Positions 9,322 through 16,511 of a stretch of 64,000 nucleotides of DNA are shown one piece after another; the stretch's first letter is position 1, and each line of letters begins with the position of its first letter. Below the pieces are notes generated by a model. That model was not told where the DNA came from. It did not search any database and worked only from the letters and a program-made list of their open reading frames with translations. The stretch is taken from contig NZ_CP102385.1 in assembly GCF_024628865.1 (NCBI RefSeq), positions 124,001 to 188,000 on the forward strand, given 5' to 3'. The position numbers and the translations under genes are program-made. The stretch comes from Sphingopyxis sp. DBS4. Lineage in GTDB: Bacteria > Pseudomonadota > Alphaproteobacteria > Sphingomonadales > Sphingomonadaceae.

Positions 9322-9600
9322 ATGCCGGCCAAGAAGCATCGCCCGGAAGAGATTATCGGCAAGCTGCGTGAAGCAGAGGTTGTGCTGGCGCAGGGCGCCA
9401 CGACGGCGGAAGCGTGTCGCCGGATCGGCGTTACGGAGCAGACCTACTATCGGTGGCGCAAGGAATATGGCGGCCTGAAGACCGATCAGGCGCGTCGGAT
9501 GAAGGACCTGGAGAAGGAGAATGCGCGGCTTCGTCGTGCGATCTCGGACCTGACACTCGACAAGCTGATCCTGCAGGAAGCTGCACGGGGAAACTTCTGA
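9322..9600 (+). CDS. IS3 OrfA (helix-turn-helix protein)
   Basis: A 92-aa protein starting MPAKKHRPEEIIGKLREAE, with a helix-turn-helix around residues 10-45 (EACRRIGVTEQTYYRWRKEY) and a leucine-zipper-like helix (MKDLEKENARLRRAISDLTL) that mediates multimerisation of the transposase in this family. The last codons contain the heptamer GGGAAAC (9588-9594) in the X-XXY-YYZ register, followed within two codons by the stop. This is a classical -1 slippage site, so some ribosomes should continue into orfB. Confidence 0.92.
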   Translation: MPAKKHRPEEIIGKLREAEVVLAQGATTAEACRRIGVTEQTYYRWRKEYGGLKTDQARRMKDLEKENARLRRAISDLTLDKLILQEAARGNF

Positions 9601-10493
9601 GCCCCGCGCGCCGAAGGCGCTGTATCGACCACATCAGAATGATGATGCCGGTGTCCGAGCGGCGGCTGTGCCGCGTGCTCGGACAGCACCGATCGACGCA
9701 GCGCAAGGCGCCTCGCGGGGCGGATGACGAAGCAGCTCTGACCGAGGATATCATCGCGCTGGCGCGGCAATATGGCCGTTATGGCTATCGCCGGGTGACG
9801 GCGTTGCTGCGCGATGCGGGGTGGCATGTGAACCGCAAGCGGGTCGAGCGTATCTGGCGCCGCGAGGGGCTGAAGGTGCCGCAAAGGCAGCCGAAGCGCG
9901 GTAGGCTCTGGCTGAATGACGGATCGTGCATCCGGCTCAGGCCGGAATATCCTGGGCACGTCTGGTCCTACGACTTCGTCGAGGGCCGGACACACGACGG
10001 CCGCAAATACCGGATCCTGTCGATCATCGACGAGGCAAGCCGGGAGTGCCTGGCGCTGCCGGTCGCACGCAAGCTCAAGAGCGATGACGTGCTGGCGGCA
10101 CTCGCCGAGCTGTTCGTCACGCGTGGGCCGCCGGCGCATATCCGGTCGGACAATGGTCCGGAGTTTATCGCGACGGCGGTGCAGCAATGGCTCGCCCAGA
10201 TCGGCGTGAAGACGCTCTACATCACGCCGGGGAGCCCATGGGAGAATGGCTATTGCGAGAGCTTCAACGGGTCGCTGCGCGATGAACCGCTCAACGGCGA
10301 AATCTTCTACTCGCTCGCCGAGGCCAGAATCCTGATCGAAGCTTGGCGGCGGCATTACAACACCGTCCGGCCGCACAGCTCGCTGGGATATCGGCCGCCC
10401 GCTCCAGAGGCCGTTCCATCGCCAGTCTCGCCCTCCGGTTCCGCTTCGCTCCACCTACGGCCAACACTGGCGATGGAGGCGTCAATGCACTAA
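9594..10493 (+). CDS. IS3 OrfB transposase (made as OrfAB by -1 frameshift)
   Basis: After slipping at 9588-9594 the ribosome reads about 299 further codons. The product has the HTH_21 region (RQYGRYGYRRVTALLRDAGW) and an rve integrase core with the DDE triad: first Asp in WSYDFVEG, second in IRSDNGPEF, and Glu in NGYCESFNGSLRD, followed by the usual RPHSSLGYRPPAPE ending. All catalytic residues are intact, so the element could still be active. No independent ATG with a good ribosome site opens orfB. Confidence 0.9.
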   Translation, partial: LLSPARRRRCIDHIRMMMPVSERRLCRVLGQHRSTQRKAPRGADDEAALTEDIIALARQYGRYGYRRVTALLRDAGWHVNRKRVERIWRREGLKVPQRQPKRGRLWLNDGSCIRLRPEYPGHVWSYDFVEGRTHDGRKYRILSIIDEASRECLALPVARKLKSDDVLAALAELFVTRGPPAHIRSDNGPEFIATAVQQWLAQIGVKTLYITPGSPWENGYCESFNGSLRDEPLNGEIFYSLAEARILIEAWRRHYNTVRPHSSLGYRPPAPEAVPSPVSPSGSASLHLRPTLAMEASMH

Positions 10494-10527
10494 CAATCCC
10501 CGAGGACCACTCGGTGGGGGCCGGTCA

Positions 10528-10742
10528 ATTCGAACATTGCCTTCCCCCCAACCGATCTCGCCGGCCTCCGGAGTGATTAATTCAGCAAGTGTGAAAACCA
10601 TTGACGTCGCCGTTTCGCGCATGCCGAACAAGGCGAATGCGCCGCCCTCCAAGGGATCGGGCGCATCTAGAACGGTCGCGATCAACCTTCCGAGCTCGGG
10701 TTGTGCAAGGCGCAGCAGCGCGCCGCCGTTCGCATTTGTCAT
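10528..10742 (-). pseudogene. JAB/MPN-like N-terminus of a ThiF-type or deubiquitinase-like gene, cut by IS3
   Basis: About 71 codons run from the ATG at 10742 into the right end of the IS. The sequence LIATVLDAPDPLEGGAFALF resembles the N-terminal strand and helix of prokaryotic JAB domains, where an acidic residue precedes a Gly-rich strand. Such domains stand alone or are fused to an E1/ThiF adenylyltransferase in bacterial ubiquitin-like operons. The start overlaps the multiubiquitin-like gene by 4 nt (ATGA), as expected for a partner. The metal-binding HxH...D part of the JAB domain and everything after it are gone. The family call is by pattern only. Confidence 0.45.
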
Positions 10743-10975
10743 GCCGCGCCGCCCATGATGAATTGGCGTGTCACGAGAAAGCTCAATCCGTCGACCGCGG
10801 CCAATGTCCCGTCGAGGGCGATTTCTTTTAGCCCGGTTGGCGTCTCGAGTTCGATGACGACGTTATCCAGCGGGACCCCGGCCATTGCAGCGACTTGCGT
10901 GGCGAGAAGCGGAGCGGCCCCGATTTCGTGCGGGCGGTTGTTGATGTAGATTCGATACCTTGATTCAGACGGCAT
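10739..10975 (-). CDS. Small multiubiquitin-like protein
   Basis: A 78-aa protein with a good ribosome site (CGGAGG, 7 nt upstream). The pattern YRIYINNRPHEI, then AAMAGVPLDNVVIE, then LDGTLAAVDGLSFLVTRQF resembles one unit of the bacterial multiubiquitin family, beta-grasp modifiers encoded next to JAB, E2 and E1 genes. It ends in Gly-Gly-Ala-Ala (FIMGGAA), so a GG is present but followed by AA; a peptidase would have to trim it before conjugation. The following gene is destroyed by IS3 and no E1 or E2 remains nearby, so if the reading is right this is an orphan modifier. Confidence 0.5.
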   Translation of the reverse strand: MPSESRYRIYINNRPHEIGAAPLLATQVAAMAGVPLDNVVIELETPTGLKEIALDGTLAAVDGLSFLVTRQFIMGGAA

Positions 10976-11038
10976 GCAGAATCCTCCGTTCCGTCGCGCC
11001 GTTCGACTGCTTTCGCCCGTCGATCCGATGCGCCTAAT

Positions 11039-11062
11039 ACCAGATTGTAACCAATTTTGGTA
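11039..11062 (-). promoter_or_regulatory. Direct-repeat operator candidate, HAD phosphatase / multiubiquitin divergent region
   Basis: On the minus strand GGTTACAATCT is followed by GGTATTA, giving two GGT starts 11 bp apart (plus-strand ACC at 11039 and 11050). A third inverted GGTA is at 11059-11062. The layout matches the elements at 6690 and 13064. It lies between the multiubiquitin-like gene and the HAD phosphatase gene and could serve either. Confidence 0.4.
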
Positions 11063-11207
11063 GCAGCGCAATCCGACGGAAAAGCGGCGACATCGAGCGG
11101 GCCGCGATGGTCGCGCCCCGGGATAGATTCGACGCGCCAGAATGGCCGGAATGGAAGGCGGGTCGCATAATTGGCCCTTGTATTGCGATCTGGGGCCGGG
11201 CATCAGC

Positions 11208-11948
11208 ATGGCAATGCGGGGCCCGAAAATTGATACAATAGTATTTGACCTTGACGGGACGCTTGTCGACACGGCTCCCGATCTCATTGCTGCGCTCAAT
11301 CATTCGCTGGAAGTCCTTGGCCGGCCTACCGTCGAGCCGATGCTCGTGCGCCCCCTTGCCGGCCACGGCGCGCGCGCGCTGCTGGATGCAGGACTGACGC
11401 TTAGCGGAGATGCGCCGGAGGAACTGATCGCACGAGCCATTCCCGTATTCTTGGAACACTATGCCGACAATATTTGTACGTTTTCGGCACCCTATCCGGG
11501 ACTGGAACTCGCGCTCGAAGAGTTGCGGATCGAGGGCTTCAGGCTCGCGATTTGCACCAATAAGCCGGAGGGACTTGCGAACCATCTGGTCGAAGCGCTC
11601 GGCTGGGCTGGTGTGTTCGACGCTATTATCGGTGGCGACACATTGCCTGTTCGAAAACCCGATCCACTACCGTTGCTCACCGCAATTACGCAGGCCAAAG
11701 GGGCCAAGGCCATCTATGTTGGAGATTCGGCGGTCGATGTAGCGACAGCGAGAGCCGCGGCGATGCCGTCGATTGCTGTCGGCTTCGGATTTTCCGACGT
11801 GTGCGCCAGCCAGCTTGGCGCGGATTTGCACATCGATCATTTCGACATGCTCCCCGCCGCCGTGCGGTCGATCATTGCACCCGCCACACTGATCGCACAG
11901 CGCGTGAGTCTCGACCTTGACTCCGGTCAGGCGACCGTCGCCGTCTGA
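11208..11948 (+). CDS. HAD-family phosphatase, Gph / MupP type
   Basis: The 246-aa protein has the four HAD motifs: DLDGTLVDTAPDL with both nucleophile-region aspartates near residue 15, the CTNKP threonine loop, lysine in RKPDPLPL, and VGDSAVDVATARAA. This matches phosphoglycolate phosphatase Gph and the related MupP, which removes phosphate from MurNAc-6-P in recycling pathways. Its place beside anmK makes a MurNAc-6-P role tempting, but MurQ in the same cluster uses that substrate, so phosphoglycolate or another sugar phosphate is equally possible. Start choice is uncertain (11208, 11214, or 11142). The 3' end overlaps anmK tail to tail by 22 nt. Confidence 0.8.
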   Translation: MAMRGPKIDTIVFDLDGTLVDTAPDLIAALNHSLEVLGRPTVEPMLVRPLAGHGARALLDAGLTLSGDAPEELIARAIPVFLEHYADNICTFSAPYPGLELALEELRIEGFRLAICTNKPEGLANHLVEALGWAGVFDAIIGGDTLPVRKPDPLPLLTAITQAKGAKAIYVGDSAVDVATARAAAMPSIAVGFGFSDVCASQLGADLHIDHFDMLPAAVRSIIAPATLIAQRVSLDLDSGQATVAV

Positions 11949-13024
11949 GCCTTGTAGAGCTTTCCGGCCGTGGTGGGGCTGGGCGCGCCCGTCGTGTTCG
12001 GGAAGGTCACCGGCAACCCCCGAACCGAGCGCGCCGCGATAAATCCGATGGCTTCGGCTTCGATAAAATCTCCGCGCAACCCGAAATCGTCAGCGCTTTC
12101 ACAAGCGCCAAGCACTTCTCGCAAGGCCTCCATTATGACGGGATTATGTCGCCCGCCACCGCAAATGATCCATAGTTCCGGTTGTTCGGGGAGCTGGCGT
12201 GCGCCCAGCGCCACGGAATTGGCGGTAAACGCGACCAACGTCGCCGCTGCGTCGGCGGCCGAGAGATCATCCACGATATCGAGCGGAAAGTCGTAGCGAT
12301 CCAACGACTTCGGGCCTTCACGCTCGAAATAGGGATGCGCAAGTAAATGACTCAGCACTGCCTGATTGACCTCTCCGCTCGCGGCCAGCGCTCCGCCATC
12401 ATCATATCGGCCAAGACCGCGCTTCTGGACCGTGAGATCGAGCATCCCATTGCCGGGCCCGGTATCGAGTGCGATGATTTGTTCATCGCTGCCAATGAAC
12501 GTGAAATTCGCGACGCCGCCTACATTGAGAAAGGCGATTGGACCTGACTTCCCGATCTTCCGTGCCAGTGCGGCGTGATAGATGGGAACAAGAGGCGCGC
12601 CCTCTCCGCCAACGGCCATATCGGCCTGCCGAACGTCCGCGACAACGTCAACGCCGAGCGTATTGGCGATTCTTGCAGGGTCGCCAATCTGGATCGTCAA
12701 CCCGCGGTCGGGCCGGTGAAGGACGGTTTGGCCGTGATAACCGATCAATTCGATCTTACCGGCCCCCGGTTTGGAGAGAAGTTCGCGCGCGCAGCGTACA
12801 TGCGCGCTGACAATGATATCGTCAGCCTCCGCCAACAGTCTCGGTTCGGCCGTACCGGTCGCCACAAACTGTTCGGTGGCGTCTTTGACGATGGCGCGCT
12901 CTGCGGTCGAGAATGAGGTGAGGTGCGTCGGGCCGAAGTCGTCGATTGCTTCGCCATCGGAACTCAAAATGGCCGCATCAACGCCATCGAGCGATGTCCC
13001 GCTCATGAAACCAAGAATGCGCAT
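11927..13024 (-). CDS. anmK: Anhydro-N-acetylmuramic acid kinase
   Basis: AnmK opens the 1,6-anhydro ring of anhydro-MurNAc and phosphorylates it, yielding MurNAc-6-P for MurQ. The 365-aa protein starts MRILGFMSGTSLDGVDAA, the diagnostic ATP-binding segment. It also carries GYHGQTVLHRP, FLNVGGVANFTFIG, LDTGPGNGMLDL and ICGGGRHNPVIM, all conserved AnmK blocks. I chose the ATG at 13024, preceded by GGGAACGAGAG, over an upstream in-frame start at 13069. The repeat operator at 13064-13079 lies 40 nt upstream of this start. Confidence 0.95.
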   Translation of the reverse strand: MRILGFMSGTSLDGVDAAILSSDGEAIDDFGPTHLTSFSTAERAIVKDATEQFVATGTAEPRLLAEADDIIVSAHVRCARELLSKPGAGKIELIGYHGQTVLHRPDRGLTIQIGDPARIANTLGVDVVADVRQADMAVGGEGAPLVPIYHAALARKIGKSGPIAFLNVGGVANFTFIGSDEQIIALDTGPGNGMLDLTVQKRGLGRYDDGGALAASGEVNQAVLSHLLAHPYFEREGPKSLDRYDFPLDIVDDLSAADAAATLVAFTANSVALGARQLPEQPELWIICGGGRHNPVIMEALREVLGACESADDFGLRGDFIEAEAIGFIAARSVRGLPVTFPNTTGAPSPTTAGKLYKAQTATVA

Positions 13025-13063
13025 CTCTCGTTCCCCTAACCGTAGTCGATGTTGCGCACCTGC

Positions 13064-13079
13064 TACCACTATGATACCA
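13064..13079 (-). promoter_or_regulatory. Direct-repeat operator candidate, anmK / PP2C divergent region
   Basis: Plus-strand TACCAC at 13064-13069 recurs at 13075-13080, again 11 bp apart. Read on the minus strand it is GTGGTATCATAGTGGTAG, closely matching CTGGTATTATACAGGTAT at 6688. It sits 40 nt upstream of anmK and 67 nt upstream of the phosphatase gene. Confidence 0.5.
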
Positions 13080-13146
13080 CATCATCAAGCTGCGATATCG
13101 GTCGGCGCGCAGAAGGCCGGTCGCGCGTCTATTTAATGGAGCCGAG

Positions 13147-14019
13147 ATGTTCAACGTCCGTTTGGCGGAGACTCGATCCGGAGCGGCAGCGAATGAGGAT
13201 GTGGTCGGATATACGGACTTCGCGGCCTGGGTTATCGATGGCGCATCAGGCATTGGGGAGAACCTCGTCTCAGCTGTCAGCGATGCACAATGGTTCGCGC
13301 AGCGGGTCGATAGGGAACTCCGCGATCTACTGGCTAGCAAGCCGACGATGCCTTTCGAGGATTTGTTCGCGGCCGTCATACGTCACTGCCGGTCGTCCTA
13401 TTCGACGCTGGCGCGGCGACCGCCCGCGGGGCGCCATGAACTGCCAAGCGCGGCGATAGCTTTTGTCCGCGCCCTGCCCGAAAAGGTTGAACTGGCAACA
13501 CTCGGAGACTGCAGGATCGCCTACCGGTCCCTAGGCGGAGAAGAATTCGCCGAACATGGAGACGGCGGCAATATAGGCCCTTTCGAACACCGCACCAAGG
13601 CGTTGGCCCGATCGATCCTCGCCGAGCGACCTGAGATTTCGGCGGCCGAACTTTTCGAGGAATTGCGGCCACAACTCGTCCAAAATCGAGCCTTCATGAA
13701 TGTCGATGGCGGCTATTGGGTGCTGGGTCTTCAAATGGAGGCAATCGAGCGCGCAGATCGCGCCGAACTGCCCGCCGGCGACTGGGCAATCGCGCTAGCA
13801 AGCGATGGTTTCCTGCGCCTCGCCGATATGTTCGCTCACCTTGGGGCCAGCGATCTGCTCTCAATCGAGAACCGCGCCGAATTCGAGAAATGCTATTCCG
13901 ACCTTCGCAATCTCGAGCAAGTCGATGGGTCCCTTCGCCGCCACCCGCGCGCGAAAATTTCGGACGACGTCAGCTTCATAAGGATCGATGTGCATACCAA
14001 TAGTGTGCCAAATGGTTGA
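13147..14019 (+). CDS. PP2C-family serine/threonine phosphatase-like protein
   Basis: A 290-aa protein with scattered PP2C motifs: WVIDGASGIGENL near residue 30 (motif with the metal-binding Asp), TLGDCRIAYRS near residue 120, LASDGFLRLADMF near residue 220, and a terminal DDVSFIRID. These are the positions of the acidic metal ligands in PP2C phosphatases, so it is probably a cytoplasmic metal-dependent phosphatase. What a PP2C does in a murein-recycling cluster is unclear; dephosphorylating a sugar phosphate or a regulator are both possible. It is divergent from anmK and shares its candidate operator. Confidence 0.72.
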   Translation: MFNVRLAETRSGAAANEDVVGYTDFAAWVIDGASGIGENLVSAVSDAQWFAQRVDRELRDLLASKPTMPFEDLFAAVIRHCRSSYSTLARRPPAGRHELPSAAIAFVRALPEKVELATLGDCRIAYRSLGGEEFAEHGDGGNIGPFEHRTKALARSILAERPEISAAELFEELRPQLVQNRAFMNVDGGYWVLGLQMEAIERADRAELPAGDWAIALASDGFLRLADMFAHLGASDLLSIENRAEFEKCYSDLRNLEQVDGSLRRHPRAKISDDVSFIRIDVHTNSVPNG

Positions 14020-14140
14020 AGCCGGCAACCTCAAGGTGCTATTGGACCTTTATCGGTCAGGCTGACGGGAACGAACAGGCGAAAATGCGATTGTTCCTCG
14101 GCCGCTTGCCGGATCGGAATATGTGCGGAAAGGACCAATA

Positions 14141-14908
14141 ATGCGAGACAAGCTTGCCGGATTGAAGGAGAGCAACGCGCCTCTCTACCTTCAATTGGCG
14201 CGCAATCTTCGTGAGCACATCCAAAGCGGCGGCGTGGAACCGGGCGAGCCGCTCCCGTCCGAGCGCGAACTCTCGGAACGAATGGGCATGTCCCGGGTCA
14301 CGATCCGAAAGGGCATCCAGAAGCTCATCGAGGAGGGCTTGCTCTTTCGTCGGCATGGTTCGGGAACATATGTCAGCGATCGTATCGAGGCGCGGGGTGC
14401 AATGCTAACGAGCTTTTCTGAAGATGCACGATCGAGAGGTGATGATCCTAGTGTCGTCTGGATGATGCGTAGCTACGCCAACGCCACCGACGAGGAGGCG
14501 GCCGCCTTGGAGATTCCGATCGCCACCAAGGTCGCAAGGCTCGCGCGTGTGCGCCTTGCGAATGGCGAACCGCTGGCGATAGAACATGCTGTCGTTCCCG
14601 CGGCGTTCCTCCCGGATTTGGATGCCGTGGGTGACTCGCTCTACGCAGCGCTTCAGAGTTCGGGGGTATTTCCTGTGTCCGGCACGCAGCGTATTCGGGC
14701 TGCCTTGGCCACTCCGACCGAAGCCGGGATGCTCTCGATTGCGCAGAGCTCGGAGATATTGCGCATTGAGCGCCTGACCCGTGATACGAAGGGTACGCCG
14801 GTTGAATTTACCAGGTCTGCGTATCGAGGCGATCGATATGAATTCGTCACTGACATCGCTGCCAGCACAGCGTCGGTGTCACGGCGCGATCCTGTTGGAA
14901 TGCCGTGA
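14141..14908 (+). CDS. GntR/HutC-family regulator with UTRA domain (NagR/NagQ-like)
   Basis: The 255-aa protein has an N-terminal winged helix (LREHIQSGGVEPGEPLPSER, then MGMSRVTIRKGIQKLIEEGL and RHGSGTYV) and a C-terminal UTRA ligand-binding domain (VARLARVRLANGEPLAIEHA...). UTRA regulators of this type sense GlcN-6-P, GlcNAc-6-P or related sugars and repress amino-sugar genes. I chose the ATG at 14141, 7 nt after AAAGGA, over a GTG at 14123. Being the only DNA-binding regulator in the cluster, it is the natural candidate for the GGTA direct repeats at 6690, 11039 and 13064. Confidence 0.88.
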   Translation: MRDKLAGLKESNAPLYLQLARNLREHIQSGGVEPGEPLPSERELSERMGMSRVTIRKGIQKLIEEGLLFRRHGSGTYVSDRIEARGAMLTSFSEDARSRGDDPSVVWMMRSYANATDEEAAALEIPIATKVARLARVRLANGEPLAIEHAVVPAAFLPDLDAVGDSLYAALQSSGVFPVSGTQRIRAALATPTEAGMLSIAQSSEILRIERLTRDTKGTPVEFTRSAYRGDRYEFVTDIAASTASVSRRDPVGMP

Positions 14909-14987
14909 CGGAGTTTGAGGTGTGCCCACCACATCGCGCATATCTTGCTCGGTTCCGGGGCAGTTGATTCTCGATGGCGGCACGCCA

Positions 14988-15869
14988 TCACCGGCCAGAT
15001 GCTAAAGACCCGATGGGCAGGCCGGCGAGAATCAGGGCGCCGTCGAGCGCGTCGCCAAGCGGCGCACTCAGCTTCTCGACGACACGGGCGCGCAGCCATG
15101 GCTTGATCCGCGGTGCGAGTCCACCCATCAGCACGCAACGGCTCGCGCCCTTAGCGAATATCGTCTCGATGAAGCGCTCGATATGCTGCGCGGCGTCGCG
15201 AACGATCAACAGCGCAATCTCGTCACCTATCTCCGCATATTCCATCACCAGTGGGGCAAAGGCGGCATAATCGGCCGGCGCTGCATCGTCCATCCAAGCG
15301 ATGACATTCGGGATAGCATGGTCGAACTGCTTGGTCACCGCCTGACTGAGCTGTGTCGGCCGTGTCCGTCCGTCGAGCGTGCGCAGGGCATGGCGGATTG
15401 CACTGAGACCCAACGCCGCACCGCTTCCTTCGTCTGAAATGGGAAAGCCGTAGCCGCCGATGCTTAAACTGTCCTCACCGCGCTTGATCAACCCGACGCT
15501 TCCGGTACCGAGGATCAAGATCGCACCATCGCCGCCCATATGTGCACCCAGATTGGCGATGATCGAGTCGCTGGTTAACTGAACATTGGCAAAGGGAAAA
15601 TCGAGCGCCTGGATTTGCTGCTTCATCCCCATCCGATTGATGCCCGCAATTCCCATGCCGACCCGGACGCTCCCATAATCGCTGTCGGCGACACCACCAT
15701 CCTTGAGCGCCTGGGTGCAGGCGTCGAGCAAGGATCTGTGCAGCGCGTCGAGCCCGATGCGCGTATTGGCGGGGCCGGCCTTCCCCGCACCCAATCGCAG
15801 GCCGTTCGCATCGACAAGCCTCGCTTTACTTGCGGTGCCGCCCGCGTCGATGCCTAGATATAAGACCAT
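14988..15869 (-). CDS. BadF/BadG/BcrA/BcrD-family sugar kinase, N-acetylglucosamine kinase likely
   Basis: A 293-aa ASKHA-fold protein starting MVLYLGIDAGGTASKARLVD (phosphate-1 loop), with ILILGTGSVG (phosphate-2), GGYGFPISDEGSGAALG and an adenosine loop CVLMGGLAPRIKPW. These blocks match bacterial and eukaryotic GlcNAc kinases of the BcrAD family. Phosphorylating imported GlcNAc would feed NagA. It converges with the gntR gene; the 80-nt gap has a small GATGGC/GCCATC hairpin at 14973-14989 overlapping the stop. Confidence 0.82.
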   Translation of the reverse strand: MVLYLGIDAGGTASKARLVDANGLRLGAGKAGPANTRIGLDALHRSLLDACTQALKDGGVADSDYGSVRVGMGIAGINRMGMKQQIQALDFPFANVQLTSDSIIANLGAHMGGDGAILILGTGSVGLIKRGEDSLSIGGYGFPISDEGSGAALGLSAIRHALRTLDGRTRPTQLSQAVTKQFDHAIPNVIAWMDDAAPADYAAFAPLVMEYAEIGDEIALLIVRDAAQHIERFIETIFAKGASRCVLMGGLAPRIKPWLRARVVEKLSAPLGDALDGALILAGLPIGSLASGR

Positions 15870-16511
15870 ATTATCGACCCGCTGCCATTGTGATGGGAAC
15901 CATGAAAGCTCAATCTAGCTACTGATAACAAATTCGCTACGTTATCTCCTGCTTTCCTCACTATGACTCCATGCGTGGATGGCCTCCTGGTCGCAAGAGC
16001 TTTTCTGCAGTGAAGACGGCGCGCACGCATCGACGAGGAGACCTGGGTCGGCATGGATGAACCCTGGCGGTGGAGTTCGCGGTTCAACCTGATAGTGCTC
16101 GATAGTCCTTTCTTTTCCAACTATATGACCTCGCGCACAAAACTACTGACAGGACCAAGCTCGGACGTCCTTCTTCGGCGTTGCGATCGCGATATCAGCC
16201 GCCAACTTCACACCCCGCGCCTCGGTACCTTCAACAATCTTGTCGACGATCGCTTCTATCTCGGCGGCCTCTGACATCCCGTTGGGAGTTCCTTCAGCTC
16301 GGCTTGCGGCTATCCTTGAGCACTCGAGGGGCATAACCGTCGCCCTGCCATGCCACCAACTCACGGAGGAGGCCCAGCGCCGATGAAGCCATGACATGCA
16401 CCGCTAAGCACATCATCGTTTCGATTCAGCATCTCGACCGCAGCCTGCATAAGCCATTCTGCGGCCATCATCTTATCGACAATCGCCATCCAAGCCCCCT
16501 GGTGCGGAGTC
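15870..16511. other. Non-coding or decayed stretch between the nag cluster and the transfer region
   Basis: No convincing intact gene. On the minus strand a short open stretch starts with ATG near 16490 and encodes about 42 residues beginning MAIVDKMMAAEWLMQA; it ends before 16360. A second frame (16143-16397) contains MSEAAEIEAIVDKIVEGTEA. They may be one decayed gene with a frameshift. This is where chromosomal-type content changes to plasmid-type content, so an element boundary may lie here. I see no tRNA gene or clear attachment repeat. Confidence 0.4.

Larger units (their letters stand above)
9259..10527 (+). mobile_element. IS3-family insertion sequence, complete
   Basis: The 1269-bp element is bounded by imperfect inverted repeats: TGATCTGCCCCC at 9259 on the left, and the complement of GGGGGCCGGTCA ending at 10527 on the right. 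Both ends also share GAGTGGTCC a few bases inside. It carries orfA and orfB joined by a -1 frameshift. The flanks (AGTC on the left, ATTC on the right) are not an exact target duplication. Together with the two different broken genes outside, this points to a deletion after insertion, or to recombination between two copies. Confidence 0.9.

Noticed and set aside
11327..11948. Overlap of the HAD gene with anmK as a possible frameshift or fusion
   Set aside because: The two are on opposite strands and both C-termini look normal; a 22-nt tail-to-tail overlap is acceptable.
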